A stretch of DNA of 64,000 bases from UBA695 sp042691655. GTDB lineage: Bacteria; Verrucomicrobiota; Verrucomicrobiia; Chthoniobacterales; Chthoniobacteraceae. The number at the start of each line of letters is the position of its first letter. Position 1 is the stretch's first letter. Shown here piece by piece: positions 48,219 to 56,443 of this stretch. The notes under the pieces were generated by a model. That model had not been told where the DNA came from. It did not search any database and saw nothing but the letters and a program-made list of their open reading frames with translations. Position numbers and translations under genes: made by a program. The stretch covers positions 3,038,001 to 3,102,000 of the forward strand of contig CP170506.1 of assembly GCA_042691655.1 (NCBI GenBank). Direction: 5' to 3'.

Positions 48219-49343
48219 CTACTGGTGGCAGCACTCGGTCTGCACCTTGGCGGCGGCGACCTTTACCCAGCCCTCGTCCCCCTTGGTCCAGGCAAGCGGC
48301 TTCGCGAGGTTGTCGCGGTCGGTGAAGGTCTTGAGGCGTTGCTGCCAGAAAGGTTCGTTCGGCTGCTCCTTGGCCAGTTGGGTGAGCGCCTGCTCGTAGA
48401 ACTTCGTGGTGATGAAGTTGCGAACATCGAGATTGGATTCCGCGAATCCGCTCTTGAGCATCGTCTTCCAGAAGAAGACCACGCCGTCGACATTCGGGTC
48501 CGAGGATTGGTCGAGATAGCCGTCGTAGTAGGCCTTTTCGATCAGCGGGCGGTCGAGCTTCAGGTATTTTTGAATATCATCGAGCGTTTTTTCATGGTTA
48601 TCCTGCGCGAATTTCTCCGCTTTCAGGAAGGCATGGATGAATTTGACCCACACCTCGGGGCGCGCTTCGGCGTCCTTGGCGTTGATCGTCAGGCGGCAGC
48701 ACGGGTGGCCCGGCTGGAGCGAGTGGCTGCGGATGGTCACCTTGAGGCCCTGTTCCTCGGCCTTGAAATCGAACGGCCCCCAGATGAGCCCGGCGTCCAC
48801 CTGGCCCGACTTCACCGCTTCCAGCACGGCGGGTGGGTTTTTCAGCTCGAAAATCTGCACATCTTTTTTCCAATCCACCCCGACTGCATCCAGCGCGCCA
48901 CGCACCACGGCGTCTCCCGTGGCCAGGCGCACCGTCGCCAGCTTTTTGCCCTTTAGATCGGTGATTTTCTGGACCGACGCGGCCTTTTCCGGCGTCGTAA
49001 TAATCGCGGCATCCTCGCCCATGACGCCGCCGATGATTCGGATCTCGGCTCCCTTGGAAATGTGGAGTAGCGGGGCCGTGGTCCCGAACGCGCCGAGGTC
49101 GAGCTTACCCCCGCGCAGCGCCGCCAGGCCGTCGGCGGAATTGGCGAATTCGACGAGCTGAACGTCCAGCCCCTCTTCCTTAAAGAAGCCCTCTTCCTTG
49201 GCGATGAAGAATTTCGCATGTCCCGTGACCGGCAGATGGCCGACCCGGACCACTTCGTCCGCATAGAGGACGGCGGCGAATTGGAGCCCCGCGGCGAGTG
49301 CGGCTAGGGTATGGAGTAAAAATTTGGTTTTCATGGGATTCAT
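48219..49343 (-). CDS. ABC substrate-binding protein (SsuA/TauA/NrtA-like)
   Basis: 374 residues; ATG 49334 (MKTKFLLHTL) is an equally good start. A signal peptide (LAALAAGLQFAAVLYA) exports it. The NMT1/SsuA-like core reads VGHLPVTGHAKFFIAKEEGFF, LVEFANSADGLAALRGGKLDLGAF and LKGKKLATVRLATGD. The C-terminus ends in an unusual TECCHQ. Ligand unknown; sulfonates or another small methylated organosulfur or nitrogen compound are plausible since the operon also holds a corrinoid-type methyltransferase and DUF1847. Confidence 0.9.
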   Translation of the reverse strand: MNPMKTKFLLHTLAALAAGLQFAAVLYADEVVRVGHLPVTGHAKFFIAKEEGFFKEEGLDVQLVEFANSADGLAALRGGKLDLGAFGTTAPLLHISKGAEIRIIGGVMGEDAAIITTPEKAASVQKITDLKGKKLATVRLATGDAVVRGALDAVGVDWKKDVQIFELKNPPAVLEAVKSGQVDAGLIWGPFDFKAEEQGLKVTIRSHSLQPGHPCCRLTINAKDAEARPEVWVKFIHAFLKAEKFAQDNHEKTLDDIQKYLKLDRPLIEKAYYDGYLDQSSDPNVDGVVFFWKTMLKSGFAESNLDVRNFITTKFYEQALTQLAKEQPNEPFWQQRLKTFTDRDNLAKPLAWTKGDEGWVKVAAAKVQTECCHQ

Positions 49344-49441
49344 CAGCCGGGCCTTGAGCGGGCCCTGCCGAACGGTTTTGTATTTTGCGCCCCCGCCTTC
49401 AGTCTGTCTGATCTGCAGGGTAGGTCTTGGTTGTCGCTGAT

Positions 49442-49485
49442 CCAGTCGTCTGGTTTGTTCTTAATACCTACTTAGTTGGTGGGTA
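49442..49485 (-). promoter_or_regulatory. Two-part regulatory element before the importer operon
   Basis: Read towards the importer gene (minus strand), TACCCACCAACTAAGTAGGT (49485-49466) is followed by CCAGACGACTGG (49453-49442). The same pair in the same order and orientation precedes the corrinoid operon at 49.7 kb and the outer-membrane barrel gene at 57.9 kb. Confidence 0.65.
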
Positions 49486-49536
49486 GTCTATTTGTCCAGG
49501 CAAAAATATCCGCAGCGAAAAAAGAAATATCTTTCA

Positions 49537-49581
49537 TACACCCATTAAGTAGGTATACATCGTTTTATACCAGACCACTGG
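49537..49581 (+). promoter_or_regulatory. Two-part regulatory element before the corrinoid operon
   Basis: Plus-strand TACACCCATTAAGTAGGT (49537-49554), then CCAGACCACTGG (49570-49581), reading towards the corrinoid gene at 49727. It mirrors the element facing the importer operon, so a divergent pair controls both. The rest of the 383-bp region shows no gene. Confidence 0.65.
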
Positions 49582-49726
49582 ATCGGTTAACTCAATTTAA
49601 AAAGGACTCCACCGCCCATCGGAACCACCGAAGGCGACCTCAACAACACTGCACCATCCATGAAACCCATCTCTGGCGGCGGCCGCCTTTGGTTCTCCGC
49701 GCGCCCCGAGACCAACTTTATCGAGT

Positions 49727-50392
49727 ATGAGTACTCCACAAGAATTTTACGAAAAACTGGCCACCGCCGTGAACGATTTGGACGAAGAGCAAACCGCGGC
49801 CCTGGCTCACGAAGCCGTCGAAAAGGGCTACGACGCCTGGGAAACTATTGAACAGGGCCTGGTGGCCGGGGTGGACCGCGCGGGCAAGCTTTTCGACGAG
49901 GAGGTCTACTTCATCCCCGAGCTGCTCATCGCCGCCGACGCCATGTACGCGGGGCTCGACATCCTCAAGCCGCACGTCAAGCGCAGCGGCGATGATCACA
50001 AAGCCAAAGTCGTCATCGGCGTGATCCAGGGGGACACCCACGATATCGGCAAGAACCTCGTGCGCCTGATGCTGGATGTGGGCGGCTTTGAGGTGATCGA
50101 CCTGGGCCGCGACGTTCCTCCGCAGACCTTCGTGGACCGCGCCAAGGAAGTCGGCGCGGACATCATCGCCATCGGCACGCTGATGACCACCACCATGGAA
50201 GGCATGGCCGAGGTCATCCGCATCCTGAACCAGGAAGGCGTCCGCGACGAATTTATCGTCATCATCGGCGGCGCGCCCATTTCGCAATCCTACGCCGACA
50301 AGATCGGCGCCGACGGTTACGGCGTCAAGGCTTCGCACGCGGTCTCCCTCGCCAAGCAGCTCCTCGAAAAGCGCAAGGAGGTGGCGGCATGA
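49727..50392 (+). CDS. Corrinoid protein (MtbC/MtaC-like), no. 1
   Basis: 221 residues. The N-terminal cap domain (about 1-90, helical, with GKLFDEEVYFIPELLIAADAMYAGL) precedes a B12-binding Rossmann domain. The lower-axial ligand is His105 in GDTHDIGKNLV, with the distal loop IGTLMTTTMEGM and the GG of IIGGAPIS. It carries the methyl group on cobalt between a substrate methyltransferase and an acceptor methyltransferase. It is the first of three coupled genes (next start overlaps by 4 bp). Confidence 0.95.
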   Translation: MSTPQEFYEKLATAVNDLDEEQTAALAHEAVEKGYDAWETIEQGLVAGVDRAGKLFDEEVYFIPELLIAADAMYAGLDILKPHVKRSGDDHKAKVVIGVIQGDTHDIGKNLVRLMLDVGGFEVIDLGRDVPPQTFVDRAKEVGADIIAIGTLMTTTMEGMAEVIRILNQEGVRDEFIVIIGGAPISQSYADKIGADGYGVKASHAVSLAKQLLEKRKEVAA

Positions 50393-51474
50393 GCACGGCA
50401 ACCCTACCCGTCCCCAAAAAAGATCAGCTCTCCTCGCTGGAGCGCGTGGTGCTCGCCCTTCAATACAAGAAACCCGACCGCGTTCCCGTGGCTCCGCTCG
50501 TATGCGGCGCTTCCCGGCGCGTCACCGGCATCAGCTACGCCCGGTGGTCCCAAGATGCCGATGCGGCCACGGCCAGTCTCGTCGCCGCGCAAGATCTGAT
50601 CGGCTTCGACGGCTTCCTGACGCTGGTGGATCTCTCCGTCGAGGCAGAGGATTTCGGCCAGAAGCTCATCTTCCCGGAAAACGGCACGGCGTATCCCGAC
50701 TTTGACAATCAGCTCCTTAAATCCGCCGACGATTACGACAAAATCAAGCGCGTCGATCCGACCAAAACGCGCCGGATGAAATCAGTGATCGACATCGTTC
50801 ACGGCCTCTCCAAAGCTCGCGGCCAGACGGTGCCGGTGATGGGCTTTGTCTACGGGCCGCTGGGCGTGCTTTCGCAGATTCGCGGCCACGCCGAGCTCTT
50901 CAAAGACCTCATCCGCCACCCCGAGCGCGTGCTGGAGGCTGTGCAGACGATCAACCTCACGCTCATCGACTACGCCGTGGCGCAGGTCCGCGCGGGAGCC
51001 CACGCCATCGTGATCGACCCGCTCTATTCCTCGGCCACCATCCTGAAAAAGGAGACCTGGGACCGCTTCGAGGGCCCGTTCGTCGGCGCGATTGCCGATG
51101 CGGTGCGCGAGGCGGGGGCCGCCGTGATCGTGCACAACTGCGGCGACGGCGTTTACTTCGATAAGGTGATCGAGAACATCAAACCGGTCGGCATTTCCCA
51201 CGCCTACCCGGCCTATGGTTCCAAAAGCTGGACCGAGCATGCCGAGAACTGGGGCAAGAAAGTCGTCACCATCGGCGGCGTCGATCCAGCCCAGGTGGGC
51301 CACGTCCTTTCGCAGGAAGGCGTCCGGGAACTCAGCCGCGAACACATCGAGACCTTCAAGGTGGCCGACGGGGGCTTCATCCTCTCCACCGGCTGCGAAT
51401 TCCCGCCGCATGGCAACCTACTCAGCGCCAAAACGATGGTCGAAGCGGGCCGCCTCTACGGTCAATACGAATAA
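50389..51474 (+). CDS. Uroporphyrinogen decarboxylase-fold methyltransferase, no. 2
   Basis: 361 residues. LALQYKKPDRVPVAPLVCGASRR marks the corrinoid-linked UROD superfamily. Putative zinc ligands are His and Cys in IVHNCGDG and Cys in LSTGCEFPPHGN. The sequence is different in type from nos. 3 and 4, which suggests it is the substrate-specific enzyme while no. 3 moves the methyl group to an acceptor. It overlaps the corrinoid protein gene (ATGA). Confidence 0.9.
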   Translation: MSTATLPVPKKDQLSSLERVVLALQYKKPDRVPVAPLVCGASRRVTGISYARWSQDADAATASLVAAQDLIGFDGFLTLVDLSVEAEDFGQKLIFPENGTAYPDFDNQLLKSADDYDKIKRVDPTKTRRMKSVIDIVHGLSKARGQTVPVMGFVYGPLGVLSQIRGHAELFKDLIRHPERVLEAVQTINLTLIDYAVAQVRAGAHAIVIDPLYSSATILKKETWDRFEGPFVGAIADAVREAGAAVIVHNCGDGVYFDKVIENIKPVGISHAYPAYGSKSWTEHAENWGKKVVTIGGVDPAQVGHVLSQEGVRELSREHIETFKVADGGFILSTGCEFPPHGNLLSAKTMVEAGRLYGQYE

Positions 51475-51482
51475 TACTCCGA

Positions 51483-52532
51483 ATGAGCCAGTCTCTTCCC
51501 CACCGTCCGGTTCCCATGGGCCGCCGCGCCCGCTTGCTGAGCGCGCTTGCCCGCGAGCCGGTGGACCGCCCCCCGGTGATCTGCACCGGGGGAGCCCTCA
51601 CCGCGCTGACGGCCGAGGTCGTCGCCCAATCGGGCTTCAGCCTGCCCCGGGCACACCTCGATGCGGAAGAGATGGCCAAGCTCGCGCTCTCGGCGGCATG
51701 CATCACCGGCTTCGAGTCGGTGGGCGTGCCGCTCTGCGCAACCCTCGAAGCGGATGCCTTCGGCGTTCCCGTGGATCTCGGCGACGAGCGCACGGAAGCC
51801 CGGATCATCCGCGAGCCGTATCAACACGCCCGCGACGTTCCCCGCCGCCCGGTCGAGGAATTGCTGCAAAGCGGCCGCGTACCGGTGGCCATTGAGGCCA
51901 TTCGGCGATTGGTTGAACCGGCGGGCGACCTCCCCATCGTCGGCAACCTCCTGGGGCCGCTCAGCGTGGCAGCGGAGCTGGTCGAGCCGGTGGCTTTTTT
52001 TAAGGAACTGCGCACAGCCCCCGCCGAGGCCGGGGCGCTGCTGGAATACACCGGCGATTTCCTGGCCAACCTGGGCCGGGCCTTCATCGAGGCCGGAGCC
52101 GACGTCTTAACCGTTTGCGAAGACACGGCCACGCCGGAATTGATCGGCCCGAAGCGTTTCGCCGACGTGGCGCTGCCGCACCTCAACCGCCTGATCGACC
52201 GCCTCCAGGCCGAGGGCGTTCCCGTGATCCTGCACATGTGCGGGGCCGTGGACCGCGCGGCGGAATCCCTCGACGCACTGCACGCCACCGGCTTTCTACC
52301 CGATGCCAAGGTTTCCATCGCGGCACTGCGCGAGCGCCATCCGAATTTAACAGTGGTCGGCAACGTCAGCACGTTTCTACTGCACAACGGCGAATCCGAC
52401 GCCATCGGGAACGTCACCCGGCGCATCGTGGCCGACGGCACACACATCGTCTGCCCGTCGTGCTCCATGGCCAGCGCCACGCCGCTCCGCAACATCCACG
52501 CCCTGACCCGCGCCGTCACCGAGGTGGTATAA
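51483..52532 (+). CDS. Uroporphyrinogen decarboxylase-fold methyltransferase, no. 3
   Basis: 349 residues. The start LLSALAREPVDRPPVICTGGALTAL is shared with no. 4 at 60.9 kb (RPPVICTGG), so the two are paralogs. Zinc ligands: His and Cys in VILHMCGAVD and Cys in IVCPSCSMAS. It resembles MtaA-type acceptor methyltransferases. It is 8 bp after no. 2 and the last gene of the plus-strand corrinoid operon. Confidence 0.9.
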   Translation: MSQSLPHRPVPMGRRARLLSALAREPVDRPPVICTGGALTALTAEVVAQSGFSLPRAHLDAEEMAKLALSAACITGFESVGVPLCATLEADAFGVPVDLGDERTEARIIREPYQHARDVPRRPVEELLQSGRVPVAIEAIRRLVEPAGDLPIVGNLLGPLSVAAELVEPVAFFKELRTAPAEAGALLEYTGDFLANLGRAFIEAGADVLTVCEDTATPELIGPKRFADVALPHLNRLIDRLQAEGVPVILHMCGAVDRAAESLDALHATGFLPDAKVSIAALRERHPNLTVVGNVSTFLLHNGESDAIGNVTRRIVADGTHIVCPSCSMASATPLRNIHALTRAVTEVV

Positions 52533-52543
52533 GGCCGCCTGCC

Positions 52544-53710
52544 TCAAGTCTGCCGCGCCTTTTCCCGCAGCTTGAGCAACCGTTCCCCAGCCGCCTCCAG
52601 CGTCGCGCGCTTTTTGGCGAAATGAAGCCGGATCAAATGCCGCACCGGCTCGCGGAAGAAGCTGGAACCAGGCACCCCGGCCACGCCCACTTCCCGCGTC
52701 AGCCATTCGGCAAAAGCCACGTCGTCCTCCCAACCGAATTCGCCGATATCAACCATTACGTAATATGCGCCGTCGGGTTTGGTATAGCTCAGCCCCGCGC
52801 GGTCGAGGCAATCCAGGAAAAACGCGCGCTTTTCCGTGTAGAGGCATTGCAGCTCGTGGTAGTAGGCGTCGGGCAATTCGAGCGCCGTCACCGCCGCTTC
52901 CTGCAACGGAGCCGCAGCGCCGACGGTCAGGAAATCGTGGACATTACGGGCGCGCGGAATCACCGCTTCCGGGCCGATCACGTAACCAAGCCGCCATCCG
53001 GTGATCGAGTACGTTTTCGAAAGCGACCCGCACGAGAGCGTCCGTTCGAACATCCCCGGCAGCGATGCGAAATAGACATGCTCGCCCGGCGCATACACAA
53101 TATGCTCGTACACTTCGTCGGTGATCACGAATGTATCAAATTCCTCCGCCAGCGCCGCGATATAAAGCAGCTCCTCGCGCGTGAAGACCTTCCCCGAGGG
53201 GTTGGACGGGTTGCAGAGGATAAGCGCCTTGGGCCGCTGCTCGAAGGCGCGCCGCAGCTCCGCCGGATCGAAATTAAACTCCGGCGGCCGCAGCGGCACA
53301 TAGATCGGCTCGGCGCCCGATAGAATCGCATCGGCCACGTAGTTCTCGTAGAAGGGCGAGAAGACGATGACTTTGTCGCCCGGGTTGCAGGCGGTCATCA
53401 TCGAAACGATCATCGCCTCCGTGCTGCCGCAAGTCACCACGATGTGGGCATCCGGATCGAGCGGAATGCCCGTCCATCGCGTTTGCTTGCGAGCCAGCGC
53501 CGCGCGGAAATTCGGCGCGCCCCACGTCACGGCGTATTGATGCGGGCCGTGACGCGCGGCATGCTCGGCGGCGGCGATGAGCACCTCGGGAGGATCGAAA
53601 TCCGGGAACCCCTGCGCCAGGTTGACAGCCTGGTGGGCATTGGAGATCCGGGTCATCCGGCGAATGACCGATTCGGTGAAATTTCCGGTGCGAATACTGG
53701 GCTTGGGCAC
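52544..53710 (-). CDS. PLP-dependent aminotransferase class I/II
   Basis: 388 residues, fold type I. It has NLAQGFPDFDPPEVL, a CNPSNPSGKVF segment, ITDEVYEH and the PLP lysine Lys232 in SLSKTYSITGWRLG, followed by the Arg of the carboxylate site near the C-terminus. It is closest in pattern to methionine/kynurenine-type aminotransferases (YbdL-like). Twelve bp separate it from the cystathionine gene, so it belongs to a sulfur amino acid operon. Confidence 0.9.
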   Translation of the reverse strand: MPKPSIRTGNFTESVIRRMTRISNAHQAVNLAQGFPDFDPPEVLIAAAEHAARHGPHQYAVTWGAPNFRAALARKQTRWTGIPLDPDAHIVVTCGSTEAMIVSMMTACNPGDKVIVFSPFYENYVADAILSGAEPIYVPLRPPEFNFDPAELRRAFEQRPKALILCNPSNPSGKVFTREELLYIAALAEEFDTFVITDEVYEHIVYAPGEHVYFASLPGMFERTLSCGSLSKTYSITGWRLGYVIGPEAVIPRARNVHDFLTVGAAAPLQEAAVTALELPDAYYHELQCLYTEKRAFFLDCLDRAGLSYTKPDGAYYVMVDIGEFGWEDDVAFAEWLTREVGVAGVPGSSFFREPVRHLIRLHFAKKRATLEAAGERLLKLREKARQT

Positions 53711-53722
53711 GGAAGCTATCTT

Positions 53723-54865
53723 CTACGGTTTCAATGCTTCAAGCAAGTCGGCTTCGAGATCGGCCGCCGCTTCCAACCCGACCGAAAGCCGGACCAGGTT
53801 GTCGCGGATGCCGCGCCGGGCGCGTTCCTCCGCGCCAACCGCGGCATGCGTCATGCGGGGCGGATAGCATAGCAGCGATTCGACGCCGCCCAGGCTTTCC
53901 GCGAGCACGAAGAGATGCAACCGCTCGACCAGCCGCTCGACGGCGGGGAAGCCGCCCTTCACCTCAAAGCTGACCATGCCACCGAAGTCGCGCATCTGGC
54001 GCTTGGCCAGCTCGTGTTGCGGATGGCTCTCCAGGCCGGGGTAGTAGACCCGCTCGACCTGCGGATGCTTTTCCAGAACGCGGGCCAAATGGAGTGCGTT
54101 GGCCGAATGCTCGCGCACGCGCACCTTCAGGGTTTTAAGCCCGCGCAGCACCAGCCAGGAATCCCACGGCCCGGGCACCCCGCCCGCCGCGTTTTGGTAG
54201 AATTTGACGGTATCGTAGATCTCTTTATCCGACGTAATGAACGCGCCGCCAACCACGTCGCTGTGGCCACCCAGATACTTGGTCGTACTGTGGACTACCA
54301 CGCGCGCCCCGAGGTCCAGGGGCTGCTGGAGATACGAGCTGGCGAACGTGTTATCCACGACCAGGATGAGCTGGTGCTTGTCGGCCACTGCGGCGAGGGC
54401 CGCGATGTCGACGAGCTTGAGCAGCGGATTAGTCGGCGTTTCGATCCAGACCAGCTTGGTCTTGGGCGTGATCGCATTTTCAAACGCGGCGATGTCTGTC
54501 GCGTCCACGTAGGTCGTATCGACGCCCCACGGCCGCAGGATGCGCTCGAAAATGCGGTACGTGCCTCCGTAGGTGTCGTTGCCCGCGAGGATCTGGTCGC
54601 CGGGCTTGAGCACCTGCAATGCCGCCACCGTCGCCGCCGAGCCGGATGAAAAGGCAAGGCCGTACTGGCCGTGTTCCACCAGCGCGAGGGCCGCTTCGAG
54701 GGCCTGGCGCGTCGGGTTGCCAGAGCGGGAGTATTCAAACCCCAGGCGCTGCTTGCCGATGCCGTCCTGCTGGAAGGTGGAGGTCTGGTAAATCGGCACG
54801 CTGACCGCGCCGGTGCGCGGTTCTGGAGCCTGGCCGTCGTGAATCGCTAAGGTTTCAAATTCCAT
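53723..54865 (-). CDS. Cystathionine gamma-lyase/gamma-synthase
   Basis: 380 residues from ATG 54865; a longer frame start at 55039 lies inside the CBS gene. Cys/Met-metabolism PLP family: YSRSGNPTRQALEAAL, AFSSGSAATVAAL, DNTFASSYLQQPLDLGA and the PLP lysine Lys196 in VHSTTKYLGGHSD. Adjacent to CBS (11-bp overlap), it more likely acts as a lyase, splitting cystathionine to cysteine in reverse transsulfuration, though gamma-synthase activity cannot be excluded. Confidence 0.9.
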   Translation of the reverse strand: MEFETLAIHDGQAPEPRTGAVSVPIYQTSTFQQDGIGKQRLGFEYSRSGNPTRQALEAALALVEHGQYGLAFSSGSAATVAALQVLKPGDQILAGNDTYGGTYRIFERILRPWGVDTTYVDATDIAAFENAITPKTKLVWIETPTNPLLKLVDIAALAAVADKHQLILVVDNTFASSYLQQPLDLGARVVVHSTTKYLGGHSDVVGGAFITSDKEIYDTVKFYQNAAGGVPGPWDSWLVLRGLKTLKVRVREHSANALHLARVLEKHPQVERVYYPGLESHPQHELAKRQMRDFGGMVSFEVKGGFPAVERLVERLHLFVLAESLGGVESLLCYPPRMTHAAVGAEERARRGIRDNLVRLSVGLEAAADLEADLLEALKP

Positions 54866-56222
54866 ATTCGTCTTTGTTGATGAGGGCGTTGATGATGTCG
54901 AAGCGGCTGATAATGCCGTGGGGCACGCAGTTCCGAGTGACCACGAGCGCGGGCGAACCGCCGAGCAACAGTCGATAGGCCTCGGCGATGTCGGTGTTTT
55001 CGTCGAGCACGGGTAGCGGGTTGCCCATGACGACGCCAATGTCCTGGTTATTGAGATCCACGCCGTCGTGCAGGCTCTTCATGATCGAGGCTTCGTTGAG
55101 CGAGCCGATCACCTGGTTCTCCTCGATCACCGGAAGCTGCGAGATGTTGTGCTGCGTAAAGAGCTGCACCGCCACCTTGAGCTTCTCCTTCGGGCCCACG
55201 GAAATAATTGCCGGGGACTCCTTCTTGTGGCCAATCACCTGCCCGACCTTCACGGAACGCTGCTCGTGCGTCTGCCAGAAGCCGTTCTGACGCATCCAGT
55301 CGTCCGAGTAGATCTTGCTAAGATAGTTGCGCCCGGTGTCGGGAAGCAGCACCACGATGTTGCGCGGGCGCTCCAGGCGCTGCGCGTATTTCAACGCCGC
55401 CGCGAGAGCCGTGCCGCTGGAGCCGCCCACGAAGATGCCTTCCTCGCGGGTCAGCCGCCGGGCGGTGTTGAACGACTCGTAGTCGCTGATGCGGACCATT
55501 TCGTCCACCAACTGACGATCAAAAGTCTTGGGGATAAAATCCTCGCCGATGCCTTCCACCTTGAAAGGCCGGGGCGTATCACCCGATAATATCGACCCTT
55601 CCGGGTCGGCTCCCACCACGGTGATGTTGGGGTTCTTTTCCTTAAGGTAGCGGGCGGTGCCGGAAATCGTGCCGCCCGTGCCCATCCCGGCTACGAAGAC
55701 CTCCACTTTTCCCTCGCTGTCCTCCCAGATTTCCGGGCCGGTGGTCTGGTAGTGGGCCTGCGGATTGCGCGGGTTGACGAACTGGCCCGCGCGGAAGGCG
55801 CCGGGGATCTCGCGGGCGATCCGGTCGGCCACGCCGTTGTAGCTTTCGGGGGAATCCGGCGGCACGTTGGTCGCCGTGATCACAACCTCCGCGCCATAGG
55901 CCCGCAGAAGGGCTATTTTTTCCCCGCTCATTTTGTCCGGGAGCACCACGATCAATTTGTACCCCTTCACCGCGGCCACCAGGGCCAACCCGACGCCCGT
56001 GTTGCCCGCGGTCGCCTCGACGATGGTTCCGCCCGGCTTGAGAATGCCAGCCTCCTCGGCCGCCTGCACCATTTCGACGCCGATGCGGTCTTTGGAGCTG
56101 CCGCCCGGGTTGAGGTACTCGACTTTGACGTAAATGTCGGAGGCCAGATCCGCTCCGATGCGGTTGAGTTTGACGAGGGGCGTGCGCCCGACGGCTTGGA
56201 GGATATTATCGTATTTTGCCAT
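54855..56222 (-). CDS. cbs: Cystathionine beta-synthase with C-terminal CBS domains
   Basis: 455 residues. The PLP lysine is Lys44 in NPGGSSKDRIG, with TAGNTGVGLALVA and GTGGTISGTARYLKEKNP following. The C-terminal part (about 335-455) has two CBS motifs (ISQLPVIEENQVIGSLNE and GGSPALVVTRNCVPHGIIS). There is no N-terminal haem domain. It joins homocysteine and serine (or another donor) into cystathionine. It is the first gene of the cbs, gamma-lyase and aminotransferase operon. Confidence 0.92.
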   Translation of the reverse strand: MAKYDNILQAVGRTPLVKLNRIGADLASDIYVKVEYLNPGGSSKDRIGVEMVQAAEEAGILKPGGTIVEATAGNTGVGLALVAAVKGYKLIVVLPDKMSGEKIALLRAYGAEVVITATNVPPDSPESYNGVADRIAREIPGAFRAGQFVNPRNPQAHYQTTGPEIWEDSEGKVEVFVAGMGTGGTISGTARYLKEKNPNITVVGADPEGSILSGDTPRPFKVEGIGEDFIPKTFDRQLVDEMVRISDYESFNTARRLTREEGIFVGGSSGTALAAALKYAQRLERPRNIVVLLPDTGRNYLSKIYSDDWMRQNGFWQTHEQRSVKVGQVIGHKKESPAIISVGPKEKLKVAVQLFTQHNISQLPVIEENQVIGSLNEASIMKSLHDGVDLNNQDIGVVMGNPLPVLDENTDIAEAYRLLLGGSPALVVTRNCVPHGIISRFDIINALINKDEYGI

Positions 56223-56322
56223 AAGGATGTTTTTTCCCGGGGATGCCTTGTATTGGTATTAACTCCAGCGTCTCCGGTGTGGTTGAGAATCGGCGCTTTT
56301 CCCCGCGCCGCGGGCAAATTTG

Positions 56323-56357
56323 AGCGCCTCTCCCCGCGTCATGCAAGGAGAGGCGCT
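56323..56357 (-). terminator. Hairpin between the outer-membrane barrel and CBS genes
   Basis: AGCGCCTCTCC (56323-56333) pairs perfectly with 56347-56357 across 13 nt. On the minus strand it is followed by CAAATTTG, so it may end the barrel-gene transcript or attenuate read-through into cbs. Confidence 0.5.
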
Positions 56358-56443
56358 GCCGAACTGCCCAAAGGGTAGTCCCCATCCGCATTTCGAATTC
56401 CGTCGAAAGATGGATGGGAACTTTCATGATGACTTGCGTCAGC

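Noticed and set aside
49344..49726. Cobalamin riboswitch before the corrinoid operon
   Set aside because: No GCCACTG-type box or the usual core was found; the region instead holds the two-part operator pair.
56223..56443. SAM-type riboswitch before cbs
   Set aside because: No recognisable SAM-I, SAM-II or SAH core was seen; only an 11-bp hairpin is present.
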